A stretch of 64,000 nt of DNA from Calliopsis andreniformis. Taxonomy: Eukaryota > Arthropoda > Insecta > Hymenoptera > Andrenidae. Position 1 is the first letter of the stretch. Each line of letters starts with the position of its first letter. Positions 26,001-39,590 of this stretch are shown one piece after another. The translations under genes were made by a program, and so were the position numbers. The stretch covers positions 22,356,001 through 22,420,000 of the forward strand of contig NC_135064.1 in NCBI RefSeq assembly GCF_051401765.1, written 5' to 3'. The notes beneath the pieces are model-generated. The model saw only the letters and a program-made list of their open reading frames with translations, made no database searches and was not told the DNA's origin.

Positions 26001-29000
26001 TGAAATATGTCTGACTTGGGACTCATTCTACTGACTTCGCTACGCCTGATCTGGCTAGTGCTTGTCGGCAGTAGAATCAGACATAAATCAGACACATTTC
26101 ACGCACTTTTTAGTTTAGTTTTCTCAACAATTAATAACTCTGAAATAAATCCTTCGATGCAATCGTGTCATTCTTGATTTTCGTCTTATTTTATAGTGTA
26201 TAATTACCCCTCAAAATTTAACACCTGTTGTCGACCATACATATTGGAGTTTTACATATTGTGGGTGCTTGTCAATTCGTGTTTCAATATTCTGACTGCC
26301 AGTGTGTTTATTTGTCCAATTATAAAGAACATTAATTTTCATGTTTATAAATATTAATAAAAATTCCTAAACAAGGCAGTACCTATTAGCAAACATGGGA
26401 TATAGTAACTTGAATATAAAATTTAATTAAAAGTAGTCCTGTATAAAATTATAATCTCTATATACGATACCACGACAGAATTTATGGCAAATAGATAGCG
26501 TGGCAGTCAGAGTTGTACATTAAATAATAATTTATATATTCCTTGGTTAAATACATTTCTATTTGCTAGCAATTTAATGTCGTCAATTCAGAATAGGTAG
26601 AGCACTAGAACATTATTAACGACAATTGCGTAAATATATTATATAAGATTATTACGAACTGTCTCATTACGAAATGCCTAAGTCAAGCACACAGAAACGT
26701 TAAGTTTTTATTCGAACTAAAAGTCTGCACGAGAGTCAAACGTACATATATACTGGTAGATCCACTTTTAATTGAAAAAAGTTGTACGTCCTATTGGGAA
26801 TCAAAGGGTTAATTAAATCCGATTAAATCTGACTCCGCGAGAGTCGTGACGACTGTAATGGACCACGCTCCATGTTATTAACTAGGGAGTATGTAGAAGT
26901 GATAGTCTTTCGAGGCAGCTTTTAAAGCCTACTCTTTCTCTATTTTATGCAATCATTACCTACCCTTCCGGTTAACAATTAAATTAACTTAGAAGAGAAA
27001 TTTATTTCAAAGAATACTAATTTATAGGTACTATAACTACCTACCAATGTTAATATAAAACATTTTTAATAGTAATCATCCTGTACTGAGAAAATACTAA
27101 TTTATTTCCAAAAATTTCTGCAAAAATCTCGCAGACTATAGGTTACAGCATAAAACACATAAATCGATTCACAAATATAATCCCAAATACCTGTCTTGCG
27201 CATTCACTGTTCCTCAGTCTCCATCACAATAGTTGCAAGACTATGAAAACGTTCACAGTAATGAGTTTTCATTCAAAATACGCGGCCAACAAAACATCAC
27301 CGACTAGAAACGAGCAAACAAATACGCGTTACGCGGTATTCATTGATGAGCTTCGTAATTTCATTGAAACCGAATCTTCAACGCGTCATAAATTTCGCTG
27401 AAGCCTCCTTTTTATCGTTCCACTCGCGGAACGCCCGCGGGCTTTGTATCCCCGCCGTGGGCGGAAGATGAGCGAGCTAAGTCGCGGAATAAATATCCCG
27501 CGAATTGACTTTCATGAGTAGCACGTAGCGTTAGAGCAAACCCGCGACGACGTTTCGATTCGTTTATTATATAATAAAGCCGCGACGATTCCAGCGCGCC
27601 AACGCGAGCGGCGAAAAACCAGCCTCGGCGAAAAAGGGGAAAAAAGAAAAACGGGAATTTCTTTCCCTGTCGACCTCCGCGGCTTGGCGGATATCAATCG
27701 ATGGGACGATCGCGCGATCCAATAAGACTCCAGGTGATTGACCCAAGGCTAGTCTACACTCAAGGCAAGGCCAACGGTAATTACTCGCAACTTGATACTC
27801 GAGTTCGAGCCTTTAAATCGCGGGTATCGTTTTCCCGCGCGTCGTTACGGTTTCTTGGCAGTTTCACGGTTTTCGCAGCAACGGTACCTTATGTCACGCT
27901 TTTCCTCTGAGTCAGGCTTCAATTTTATATGAAGTCTCGATGATTATGGAAGTGGAAATAGATTATGCAGGCCTTTATGGAAATTGGAAATTTTTATAGT
28001 TTACTCTTTTTAATTTTGAAAATGTAATTTTGACTCTTAATTTAGTTTAGTTTTGAATTCTTTATACTAAAAAAGTTTGACTTCTCAAACTACTTTGAGG
28101 CTTCTGTCAAGCATTCATTTTCTCATAGTAATGAAGAGCGATTTTGACTCGTAACATGATCAAAAAAATACTCGCCACACTAGGCCATTAATTTATTATG
28201 TAACATTAGAATAACGTATACAATCTCCGATTTTAAGTGCACAATAAAACGTTGGGAAGATTTCTGAGGCATTACCTAATCGTACAGAGTATGTTTCTAA
28301 CTCAAGTATTCACGTCCTATGTTTGAGTCTTAGAAACCAAAGAAACGAGGTAGACTCATTGTCAGTCGTTTGGAATCTGATGATTGACAAGTCCAGAGGT
28401 ACTGGTGATAAATTGAATTCCGAATGGTCATTATGTAACAAAGTGCCTGGCGAAATCATTGACGCAAGCTGCACCGGTACTTATGTAAGATTGAGGAATC
28501 ATTCTTTTCGCGTGGCGCACGAGACACAGGGCGCACAATGTGTTCCTCCTGACGTCCGATGCTTTCTTTCCTCGCGAAAGAACGCTGCTCCGAATGTGGA
28601 CAGATGCTTCCACGAATAACAATTGATAACGTTAGAGTAAGTGTGCCTAATTAAGAATTAATAGAGTAAGTGTCCAGGATTAGGTACACTTACCCTAGTT
28701 GCAAAGTGACGTAAAAAGCAATATGATTGAACTGAAAATTACTGGCTCTCTAGAAGAGCTATCATCAGCTATCGTCAGTAGATATGAAGTCTACCAACAA
28801 ATATAATATATAATATCTGGGGTTTTGCTGGCTCCCTTGAAAACAGTTAAGAATTAAGTCACACAGAAAACAGGTAAACTGAACACACTCTGACTTTGGG
28901 ATCCAGATATAGGTGCTATAAAATACACAAAATTAGAGATCAAAATTACATACATCAAAATATGGTTTTTGGACCTGTACTGTTCTTTAATTCCCCCATT

Positions 29001-32000
29001 GAATTGAAAGAAATAAATATGTACGACTGATGTGGTCTAGTGTTATCCGTTTGAAACGCAGCCACTCCTGCTTCTCGCCCCAGCTGTTACACACCACTGG
29101 CGAGACATTTACAACCCAGCGAAGAGAATTCACGAGACGTATGCAGACACGACGTCCACTTTGCCTACGTAATTTGCAGCCGAGGCTCAAGTTACATTTG
29201 AAATGTGCACAACGTTGCAATTACACCGCGATTTTTCCCTCCGCCCAGCGTGTCGAAACCAGCGTAAATCCTACTTACGAGGATTTACGGTCTGCAATTT
29301 GCATCGAACAGATCGGCGCGAAACAAAGAGACAGCTCTATCGCGTTAAACGGCTGCGGAGCGTGTACAGATCCTCGACGACAAAGGAGCGGCTTTCACCG
29401 CGTGGCCACATTAGAATTACAAAAGGCGTCGTTTCGTATTGTCTTTAGGTGCTGTACAAAGTGCTGTCAGTTGGGCACCGTCGTTACGGCGTTCAGTCCA
29501 GAGCCCCTTACAATCTGACGCAGGGCGCGACCCGCGCGAGGAGTCGTCACCAGCTGATGAACCCGAAGAGGAGTCGTCGAGCTGTGCTGAACGGGTCTGA
29601 CTGCGAGGACAATAGCAGCGAGGGGGAGGAGGAGTTCACACAGGTACGAGTTGCACCTTTGAAAGCTAAGAAACTTAGTTGGGTACTTAAGGGAAGAGAT
29701 ATACTGGTCTAGACGTTAATTTTATTACACTTTTTTGAGAATTTTTGTTGCAAATAATAATGCTCAAAGCAAGTAATGTCTACAGTATGCAAGTCCTAAT
29801 TTGTTTATCTTTCTATTCAAGTATTGTGCTCCACTGACGAGTTGAGTCCCGAAACCAATAGATCTGTATTGTTAGTGGATACAGTGGAGCACTATACACA
29901 TGCAAGCATCACTTCAACTTCTCTTAAGACCTAGCATCACCCATCCCCAACATTGCAAAGAATATTGAAAAAATTCATGAATAAATTTAAGCCACAACAT
30001 TGATACGCTAAATCACTGATCCAATTAAGAACAAGAAATCGAAAGGGGGTATAAACACGGCGTAGTAAAAGAAACAAGCAAAGATAAAAGAACAAAGAAA
30101 AACAGTAATCGCTCAGTATTGTCAGCAGTCTATCTCCAACAATGAAAGCTGAAATTGACGTGCAATTTTCTCCCCTATATCGCCTAGCAGTTTTATCATT
30201 TCGCTCGCTTCCGTTCATTAAACAACCGACCAACCCGACGACAGTAATTAACGCCCTAATTACGTTAGCGATTACGCCTCGGTCGTCGCGATTAATTGTT
30301 TTGCTTCGCTCGCGTAGATCAGTGCACCTGTCCGAGATTAACGATTCGACTGCGCCGACGCGACTCTCCTTGTCGCGGCTAGGGATCGGCAATCAATTAG
30401 CAATTATTGGCGATCGTCGAGGAAATACGGATATCGTCTGCGTGTAATAAGCGATCCGAGCGACTAAAACTTACATAAACCAGACATTTCAATTACCGAC
30501 GATCTCCAATAGGCAGGATAAGCCGTGAGGTGTTCGATAACCAGTAATCGCTGGTCACGTTTAATTGCAAATCCCTGCTGGTTAATAGGGTTTCGAATTC
30601 CCCCGCTTCTTGTTGTCTACGATGTCGCCTCGCGTTACGATAAAGCTGTCTGCCGTTCGACAGACGAGACAGGAGAAAAATTGAGGCGAGGGGATTGAGT
30701 TAAACGGGTCTCGATATCGATTCGATAGCGCATCGGAGACGCTCAATCATTTTACATAATTCGATTGTTCTTGCTCGATAAATGTTAACAGTGGCGTGGT
30801 TTGCTTGGAATTTTTTAACTGTGTGAGTTGGGGTTTCTAGAAAATTTGGACAGAGTTGTGGCCGCGAGGAAAGGCGAAACGAAGTATCGAGAAATTAGGT
30901 TTCGTATAGATTTCTGTGGTTGCGTAACAAGCTATTTAGTGTTACGCAACCCCGCGGCGTCCCGCTGCAAACAATGTTGAATTGTATTTCAAAGAAAAGG
31001 AGCTCTAATCGTGTCAATCCTAATAATTTGAGATTAAAGTTCGCGCCTAATCCAATTACGCTTGTTGATTCATTGCAGACTGTTAGCAGGAGACTCCTGT
31101 CGACCGCAGCACCACAAAACAACATCAAGCTGCAGGCTGGCCTGGATCGGGTGTACCAAGACATAGAGAAATTGAAAAGTGAGTACTGGTTACTGTGATT
31201 TTATTGTTTATATGGTGATTTAGAGTGATTATGTCGTGCAGGAGAGCGTTTTAATTGCAATGCACGTATTTTAATGGGTCTTTATCGATTTGTGAAACTT
31301 GACAAGTCGAGGACACTATTTAACACCCTTTATTTGGAGATAGGTGGTTAGCAGTTTACGAGATAATAATTAGATACAAATGCCCAGTGTATCTTGCATT
31401 CTGATGATATTTGTAAATTTGAAAATTTAAAGATTTGGAAATTTGAATATTTGAAAATTTGAAAATTTGAATATTTGAAAATTTAAATATTTGAATATTT
31501 AAATATTTGAAAATTTGAATATTTGAAAATTTGAATATTTAAATATTTGAAAATTTGAATATTTGATTTGAAAATTTATAAAAATTTTAATACTTGAATA
31601 TTTACGGACCTCCAAATTTTCAGATTTTTCAGAAAAGTAAAAACTCATTAAATAGTGAGCGTTACATTAGGAAAACTCTCGTCGTAGGTCATCAAAAGTG
31701 CAATAAATTTTTACGCGTTAGCAAGGTTGTCAATCCTGAAACGAAACTTCGATCACTTATAAAAAATGAATTCCTACTTGGAAAGGTTAGCCGATTACGT
31801 TTTATCTGACATTTCGTATTAATAACTGGCGTTGCACATTTACCACGATACATACGGTTGAATACGTTCCATTGATAAACGAATCCTCGATAACGAGTTA
31901 TTTCTAAAACGATTTATTTAACGCTCGAGTGGGATGAAAAATTCGTTTCAATTATTTTTACGATATTGCATCAATTAATGATCGAACGTTTACGCCCTTT

Positions 32001-35000
32001 TGGTTCCCATTATAAAATATATCTAATGTTACTTATAACTCGCTCGCATTTTGTATTGAACTGCTACCTATTTAATGCACAACTTGAAAAATCTTGCACA
32101 ATATTTTACGAATAGCTCAGTTTCAAAGTATATATTTGAAATTTATAATCCCATTTCATATCTGATCAAACCCAGTTGCCTTGTGATTGATTGAAACCAC
32201 AACTTTTTCAGGACTAGATGCCAGGCCCGCTGAGATTCTTTTACCACCCCTTTCTGGTAGCACAGCAGGCGAGTTAGATTGTATACTGTGCTGTCGACAA
32301 TTATGGAAACCCGTAACGACACCATGTGGGCATACGTACTGCTGGATGTGTCTGGATCGCTGCTTGGACTACTCGTCGGCTTGTCCCTTGTGTGTCACAT
32401 CGCTAGCTGATGTAAGTACCTGTTTTCTAAAATAAAACTTGTTTTGAATATTGAGCTTAGAAACGTGTAGTATAATCTATCATTGGTCTCTGTAACTTCA
32501 TCCTTCTTATATATTACCGCGTACAAAACCATAAATTTAGAAGGATTAATAAATAGGTAATACGTAGAAGAACTCAGGACACATTGATTAGTTCTTCAGT
32601 ATACCACAGAGTTTAATGCTAAAGCTCATACTGAATCTCAAATAAAAATTAACTATCACCATAGGTAGAAAAAAGCTTTGAAGATCGATAATTCAATATT
32701 ACGTTAGTTACTCAAAACTTATATTCTAGTAGAAGTCCAAAGTTCAAATTGCCCACATTTTCTCCTTATACTCGTTTTTATCATTATTCATTCCACGTAC
32801 ACGTATCACATCGAACAAATATTTCATATTATTATAATATACATACAATATTCCCTTTATCTTGTATCACCTATCCCGATCCTTGTTTCCCCTTTTTCAT
32901 TCTCTCGATACTTGTTTCTTCGATCGAATAAATTCTTCGAATTTCCAACGTCGATTCCACAAACGTGACTCGTTAGCCACGAGTCGTTGATCTCGGTCGC
33001 CATTCCCTGGAACAAAATGATTCTCGCGGTATGTACAGCATCGGCAACACCTGTTCATAAAGGAGACATAATACTTCCTAGCGGTTAACGATGCTGCAGA
33101 TCGAAATGATTATTGTTTGCGGTCACCATGGTCGTCAGAAGCTTCCGTGTTCGCGACGTCATTACCAATTGTCTACGCAGGCATCATGGTTAATGACGTT
33201 CAATAATTTTTGCGGCGTGGAATCTTGCATCCTTTCCTCGTTCCCTTTCAACGCTGTACTACATTATGTACTGTGCATCCATCACTCTATGTCTTTGTTT
33301 CTGATAACAGTTTCTCTGGTTTTTGTTTCTTGAGTTCTTAGAATTCACTGATAGAATTTATAACACAGACACATTATCTATTTATTTATTGTAGAAGATT
33401 TGTTAGTGAAATTTCAAAGTCCCAAAATCTGTTCAAAATACTTAGGTTATTTATTGTAGCAATAAATATCGAATAACTACGCCTGGATCTCTTTTTACGC
33501 GGTGGACGTTGCAACTTGACACTTGTAGAACTTACAAATGAATTTTTATTCTTTATAAGACCCTCTATATTCTTTAAATCACTCACTCAAGCATAACTTC
33601 CATTAGATAATTCCATTTGTCTTGTCAACGTGTGTTTAGTAATTCTTCCTAAGCTTACAATTAGGCTCCTGCTGTTCCTAAAAGTCATAGATACACTTTC
33701 TAGTCCTCACTTCTGAATTACATCTACGATATCATCGTTACCTTCTCAGAGACTTAACGGGACCACGAAACTGTATCAGCCACACCAACAACTCTGTAAT
33801 CTATATCCCTAATCCGAAGCCTAACAGGCACCGCGTACAACCGACTGAAACGTTCAATGCATTATTAACGCCAGCCCTCGGGCTACGCCTCGAAAGCTCT
33901 TCGTCAAAGACGCGAACCGGGGTTCATGAAAAAGTCACGAATTTCGCTGGCGTGGTCTTCCTGTTGAAGGACGACGAGACTTCTGGTCGACTTAGCAAAG
34001 TGTCCCCTGCTTGCAGTACTTGGCCAGCAGCCAGAAGACGGTGACGGAGTTCGTGGAGAGGGCTTTGAAGACGGTGGCTCCAGCGGAATATGCTTCGAGG
34101 GCGGCCAGCCACCGATTAGAGCTCGTCCAGGGGCTTGGGCTCCTAGGCAGCGAGCAGATCGCGGTTTTCGTCTGCACCACGGCCTTCCCATGCGTCGCCT
34201 GCCCTCTCTTCGTCTACGAGCCGAGATACAGGCTCATGGTTCGACGGTGTGTCGAGAGCGGCGTGCGTCAGTTTGGTATTGCGGCGTGTCTCAACAGAGA
34301 AGCCACGGGAGCAAAAAGGTAATTGTCTAATATTGAGTCTTGAAGAGTTACGTGGAATAAAATGGTCAGGCAGATCTTGCAGAAATAGATTTAGAGGCTT
34401 CTAAGTAGATTTATGCAGGGTTGGCTTTTGGAGGATCTGTTATGGATCCTTGGAAAATTAAGGAACCTAGCTTGACTACAGTAAGAGCAGTTTTATTAAA
34501 TTTAGAAAGTTGGCTCTTACTGATTCTAGCAAACTTGAACTGGTTAGGGTACTTTTATCAATTGTAGAAGACACTTCAATAACTTCAGCTTGTCTCTGTA
34601 GAAATAGAAATTTTTTGAGAACTCTCTGTATGCTTTAGAACAGTTTAAATTGTGGATAGAGAGATAAGAGTGGAGGATACGTTTTTCTTTGGTCTTTTAT
34701 GACTCACTTCTGCGTGTCTTCGATATTCTAGTTTTATCTTTTAAGTAGTTCTTAGAGTTCTAATTTAGAATGCCTTAAGTGCCATTTTGAAGCTTTCTTT
34801 TCTTATAGAAAGTGTTTTGATGCGAAATTCAGTACTGCAGTAGTTATGAATTTTTCAGATACGCGGAATATGGCACCATGCTCGAGATTCGGGACAGAGT
34901 CCTGTTGAAAGACGGCTGCAGTATTCTCAGCACAGTTGGAGGGAGGAGATTTAGGGTTCTCTCTGGGGGTGAAAGGGATGGCTATGACACAGCTCAAGTG

Positions 35001-35835
35001 GAATTCTTGAGGGACACGATGGTGCAGGAGGACCAACTGTTGAACCTTTTGGAGCTGCATGACAAGGTGAGGAAATCAACCGAGATATTCTAATCCATTT
35101 CAATATGACTTTGAAGTATGTTGAAGTCAAAAGTGGCCCACCTTTTTAATACCTAACTGTGTACAGTGAAATATTTTTTATATCACTTTAAAAATCAAGA
35201 ATAATAAAATTGTGAATAAGGCTTGAGGTCTGAATTAAGGTCTGAATAAGAACTTATTCTACTGTCGACGTGCAGTAGCCAGGTTAGACACAGCAAAGTC
35301 AGTAGAATAAGTCCCCAGTCAGACACACTGCACACGAACTTGAGACATTGTGAGAGGAACTCAAATGCATTTTTATTGTTCTTCCTCTTCGTCTTATTTT
35401 AACATGTAGAATCGCCCAAAATCACTCCTTCCATTAACAAGTACTCACTACGAAATCTAACCATCTGTCCAGGTCCGAGCGAAAGGCAGAAGGTGGTGGG
35501 ACACAGTTCCATCGTCCCAGCAGACCGAGATACAGCGAGTATTCGGCCGAATGCCTGACACAGAGGAAGATTGGCCACGTCTGCCCGACGGCCCATCGTG
35601 GACGTGGTGGTTGCTGGCCATTCTACCCTTAGGTCCACAGCTCCAGGTAGGAATCCTCGGCACCACGAGTCTGGAAAAGAGATTGAGGGCCATCGAGAAG
35701 ACTCTCGATCACATGGAACAGAGGCAATTGACGGTGGCTCCTGCACACTCGGAGGAAACAACCACTTCCTCCAGCATATGTCGAGATGGGGCTGGCATAA
35801 CCGAAACGACGGTCTCCGTCGTTCAACAATCCTAA
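23094..35835 (+). CDS. LONRF: LONRF-family RING/LON E3 ubiquitin ligase (5' end missing)
   Basis: Eight exons with GT-AG borders and matching phases: 23094-23212, 24623-24745, 29449-29643, 31079-31178, 32212-32411, 34017-34318, 34859-35066 and 35473-35835 (stop). They encode 536 residues, counting the first split codon as 1. Residues 1-81 form TPR-like helices (LHLSNRAHVLLLL; GHYRRGVALSALGR). Residues 203-240 form a C3HC4 RING with ligands C203, C206, C218, H220, C223, C226, C237 and C240. Residues ~294-520 form the LON substrate-binding domain (PLFVYEPRYRLMVRRC; WTWWLLAILPLGPQLQ). The order TPR-RING-LON matches vertebrate LONRF1-3, RING E3 ligases of protein quality control. The family usually has an N-terminal part, often with a first RING, before these TPRs. 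The first exon here starts mid-codon after a strong acceptor (tcttctgttccag), so upstream coding exon(s) exist but were not found. Exon borders are seen directly; function is inferred from the family. Confidence 0.9.
24746..29448 (+). other. Large LONRF intron (4.7 kb)
   Basis: Runs from GTATGT to tgtctttag. It contains a foldback element at about 25.87-26.24 kb and GC-richer patches at 27.4-27.85 and 29.0-29.4 kb whose open frames I attribute to composition. No nested gene recognised. Confidence 0.6.
25866..26242. mobile_element. ~375-bp foldback element (family member 2)
   Basis: Arms of ~170 bp are inverted, imperfect copies: outer cagtgttcgacaa against ttgtcgaccata, middle gggtaattttatggattaaa against its inverse near 26200, inner gcgtgaaatatgtctgactt against the inverse of gtcagacacatttcacgc. 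The centre is gcctgatctggctagtgc. No open frame. It sits in a LONRF intron. Confidence 0.7.
29644..31078 (+). other. LONRF intron (1.4 kb)
   Basis: Between the acidic-linker exon and the next short exon. It holds a GC-richer stretch at 30.15-30.75 kb with open frames on both strands but nothing recognisable. Confidence 0.55.
31414..31600. repeat. 8-bp tandem array (TTTGAAWA)n in a LONRF intron
   Basis: Tandem tttgaaaa and tttgaata units, same family as 11.7 and 39.1 kb, inside the intron between 31178 and 32212. Confidence 0.8.
32412..34016 (+). other. LONRF intron between RING and LON exons (1.6 kb)
   Basis: Starts GTAAGT and ends ctgcttgcag. AT-rich, with a CpG-rich final 150 bp. No nested gene recognised. 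Confidence 0.6.
35150..35445. mobile_element. Foldback/MITE (family member 3) in the last LONRF intron
   Basis: The core hairpin (aacttattctactgtcgacg against cagtagaataagtcc) at 35250-35325 matches the repeat at 20.4 and 26.05 kb. The right flank (ttcgtcttattttaacatgt...) resembles the right flank of the 26-kb copy. It occupies most of the 406-bp intron. Outer borders are approximate. Confidence 0.6.
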
Positions 35836-36500
35836 AGAAGAAAGGAGCACGGTGGAGAAGCTGAAGAATCGATTTAATTCGAAGGGGAGTCGACTTTCAC
35901 TCGATGTACAAAGTACTTGCAGAGTAGCTTATCAAAGATTACCACTTTTTACTTGATATTTAATACGAGGAGACGGGACGGGGAAAACCCGCGGTCTCAG
36001 CTGATCAGCTGGGTTTCCTGATACGCGTCGACGGCTCACTTTTCTTCTTCTACTTAATCCTGTTAGTTACGTTTTAATTCGAGCACCGTCTCACTCGGTG
36101 CTCGTTAAACTTACGCATCCGAGCGCCTTATCGATGGAACGATGACGTTGGGTGGGAAACGAGGATTATACGGGGACACTGGATGTCGCCTGGTGACTTG
36201 CTTCGCCTTAATCGTCACGTCTTCTGGGTATGAACTGTGACTAGGTTTGGTTTCAAGGTTCAGTGGCCGAGGTAAGGCTAAGTGGACTGCTAAAGCCAGT
36301 TCCTCAACACTTCATTCTGTGCAGGATTTATAGTTTTATGCTCCTTGAAAGGTAGAAATTCTTTAGATATTCTCAGATAGACTCTCTAGAACATAACTTC
36401 AAAAAGAAATTAAGAAGAGACGTTTTAAAGCGCCTTAAAACGATCGAGTAAAGTAAAGCACAGACGATCAAATTGTGTATAATAAATTTCCAGAATAAAT
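35836..36500 (+). other. Probable 3' UTR of the LONRF gene
   Basis: Non-coding sequence directly after the LONRF stop. It contains a perfect 14-bp palindrome (CAGCTGATCAGCTG, 35998-36011), a 9-bp-stem hairpin at 36080-36104, and two close AATAAA motifs (36481-36486 and 36494-36499) that could direct polyadenylation. Later AATAAA motifs near 38640 and 39040 could extend the UTR. No open frame is recognised. Confidence 0.5.
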
Positions 36501-39126
36501 TTCCAACTTCTAATAGCCCTTACACTTGAAAATTCTAATATCTCAAACTAAATGAATAAAAAAAAAGTCTCCATTGACCTGGAGTGATAAATTTTCATCC
36601 AGTGATTGCAATAGACCAGCAACGTGTCATCAGAGTTATTGATCGAGACAGTTACGTGCTATTAGATAGAGTAGACACACCTCATACCCAGAAGTCTCGG
36701 CTGTTGACAGGGCTACTGGCACAAACGCTTCAAAATTGTAGATAATAAGTAATCGATCACACGGCCAACACGAAGCGACTCAGAAAGTCACATATCCGAG
36801 TCGAATGGGTATCGTTTACCTCGGTAAGGCGTCACGGTCTTCTTTGCGCTGTTGCAATACGCAAATCTGTTCTTCCAGAATTATTCTATATACATACATC
36901 TCTATGTATACACATATACGTTTATGTATACACGTACGTGAGCATATACACATACACGTCGCAAACGGTGGTACGCACGTCGTCGTTACGCTTATATTGG
37001 ATCGTACCCGACGAGAGATTTTTTATCTTGTAACGAATCACGCGGATATTATACTCATAACGATGGTACAACGGCGAGGATTTATGTATTTATCGTGGGT
37101 ATGCTGAGTACAAAACGTTCACCATTAGGAACGGTAGAAGAAGGCCTTCGAGACCTTAGAGGACCTTTGGTTCCACTTTTCTTCATTAATTTATGAAAAA
37201 GTCACTTGGTCTCTCTTACAACTTCTTAGTATCTCTTCTGAGTCACAGAGGACTTTGTTTTTTAATTAATGAAAGATCCTCTTAGTTTCTGTTTTGGAAG
37301 ACATTTAATCCTGCCAGCAGGAGAAACACTTTTTTAAGAAAGTTTTCCTTTTACAATACTTTAGGCTCTTGAGGTCTGGTCTCTTTTGCATATCTTTCTT
37401 CCTAGTTCTTTTTTTTTTTTTGTTTTTGTAATCCTTTCAGTGTTTTTTTATTTCATTCGTGGAATGTGGTTCCTGTCGTGGGGTCATTTAGAAAATTGGA
37501 GACAATCTTTTGCGCGAATTGAAAATTAAGAAAGTAGAATACTTGTTTCGTATTCGTCATAAAATTCGAGACCTATTAAAATACTTTGCATGCCTCGTGA
37601 GGGGAACCGCTGACGTGGATCAATAAATGTAGCGATAACGAGTACGTAGGACACGTTAGCTCTCAGAAAGGGAAACGCATGGGGAGAACGTTCTGTTTTA
37701 ACTCAGCTTGTCGTAGTCAGCCATATTTGTTGGAAGGGAACTCGCAACAACGACCAGTATGCGTGGCAAAGCACTTTTGAAGTGGCACGAAACACAACTT
37801 TTTTATACTGTTCGGCCTGTATTCAGAACGCTCTAGTAGAACAAACTATACTCCTTTACTTTCCTCCACAATCTACATAACTATCAAATTCTTCAACTTT
37901 TCTTTCCCTACGATTTCTCTCGAATATTTAATCATTGATGTTCTATATGCTAATCTACGGTTACGGAGTTTTTTAAAAAAAAATCTTTAAAATTTTAAGA
38001 AGAATCGTTTAAATATATAAACAGTGATCGACTTATCGATACTCTTAAATCCAAGGTATATCGATAGTTATACTATCAAAGGCACATTCAAAGACGAAAT
38101 TATCTCCTTATTTTGTCACAAATGTTTAAGATTAGTTTCGAAGATCAATGAACTGTGGTGATGAATAATTAATTAATCGAAACGTTCGAGAAACAAAGGC
38201 GTATCGTTTAGTGATAATACAGTGTTATGAATACGAGCCTTTACGTTTATTCCGTCGTTCATAAGACTTTTTCGACTACGGTAGCATTATAGTAATTTAT
38301 TTTCATGCGATTTTTTAAATGTCGTTCGAGACACGATAGCGATCGTCCGAGGAGCCTAGGAACGTCATATCAATCATGCAATCAAACGTACACGAAAGAA
38401 AATTCAAATGGTAAATGAAAATCGTATGCGTCTGTTGTCACGGATTAATAATCATTATTATTGTTATTACTATTGCTATTATTACTATTACGATTAAGGG
38501 AGAAGTACCACTGCTATCAGAAGTGAGTACTGTCTACACCACTATTAGCTTTTAGTACTGTTGATATATTCTATATTATCGAACGAATTAACGACAATGA
38601 TTACGTGAAATTGGCATTATTCGAGGTATATATACAGATAAATAAAATATATATATACACATAATACTTCTTACTTCTGATTCTCGAAAGTGTGTAGAAA
38701 TTGAAAATAACGGAAAAAGGAAAAACACTTTTTTCATCGCGTTTTCTAATAATCGATATGATAACGAGCATCACCGTTTCGGTTCAGGAAAAAAAAAAAC
38801 GGCGAAGAATAGGAAATGACGAACGGTGTGTCTTCTCTTGTCTTTAGATTTATATTTCTCTTCTCTAGACTTTTACGAAGTTGTGAATCATGCATTGTGA
38901 TATTACTGTATAGCCTCTACCTTATTGTATATTGTTATAAAATATACATTACAAAATAGTATGTAATGTCATGCAACTTTCCATTTTTACTTCGACATTT
39001 CTATATTTATCTTCATCTCTTCATATGGAATTATTGTAATAAAATATCGTGAAATCGAATTTGTCGGAGTTTTCATTCTACTGTACCTAAGCATCTCCAG
39101 CCTTACACATCATGTACCTATATATT
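36501..39126. other. Intergenic region between LONRF and the F-box gene
   Basis: AT-rich, with simple repeats (tac/atac tracts near 36.9 kb, att/act tract near 38.46 kb) and several AATAAA motifs. No supported gene. Confidence 0.6.
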
Positions 39127-39320
39127 TAAATTTTGAAAATTAGAAAATTTGAATATTTGAATATTTGAAATTTTAAATATTTGAATATTTGAATACTTGA
39201 ATATTTGAATATTTGAATATTTGAAATTTTGAAATTTTGAATATTTGAATATTTGAATATTTGAAAATTTGAATATTTGGATATTTGAATATTTGAATAT
39301 TTGAAAACTTGAAAATTTAT
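39127..39320. repeat. 8-bp tandem array (TTTGAATA)n
   Basis: tttgaata and tttgaaat units in tandem, just upstream of the F-box gene. Same family as the arrays at 11.7 and 31.4 kb. Confidence 0.85.
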
Positions 39321-39590
39321 AAATAAGCAGATATGATAATTCTAAAATTTGAAGAAAACATAATCTATATAACATATTAAAAAATTTGGAAGATAATTTT
39401 CTATAGGTTGCACTAAAAGTATGAAAGAACCTCTACTGTATACCAATTTTAATGAAAAAAAATTAAATTTCCTTCAGAACTGAAATTTCACTTTATTAAT
39501 TATGATAGTGACACAGTTCGTACCAATGTGTCAATCGCGAAACAACTTCAGGCCGATCGCGGAGGACCCTTCGAGTTGGATGCAACGAGC

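Noticed and set aside
29030..29518. 162-codon plus frame overlapping a LONRF exon
   Set aside because: It lies mostly in the intron before 29449 and is out of frame with the exon that matches the family.
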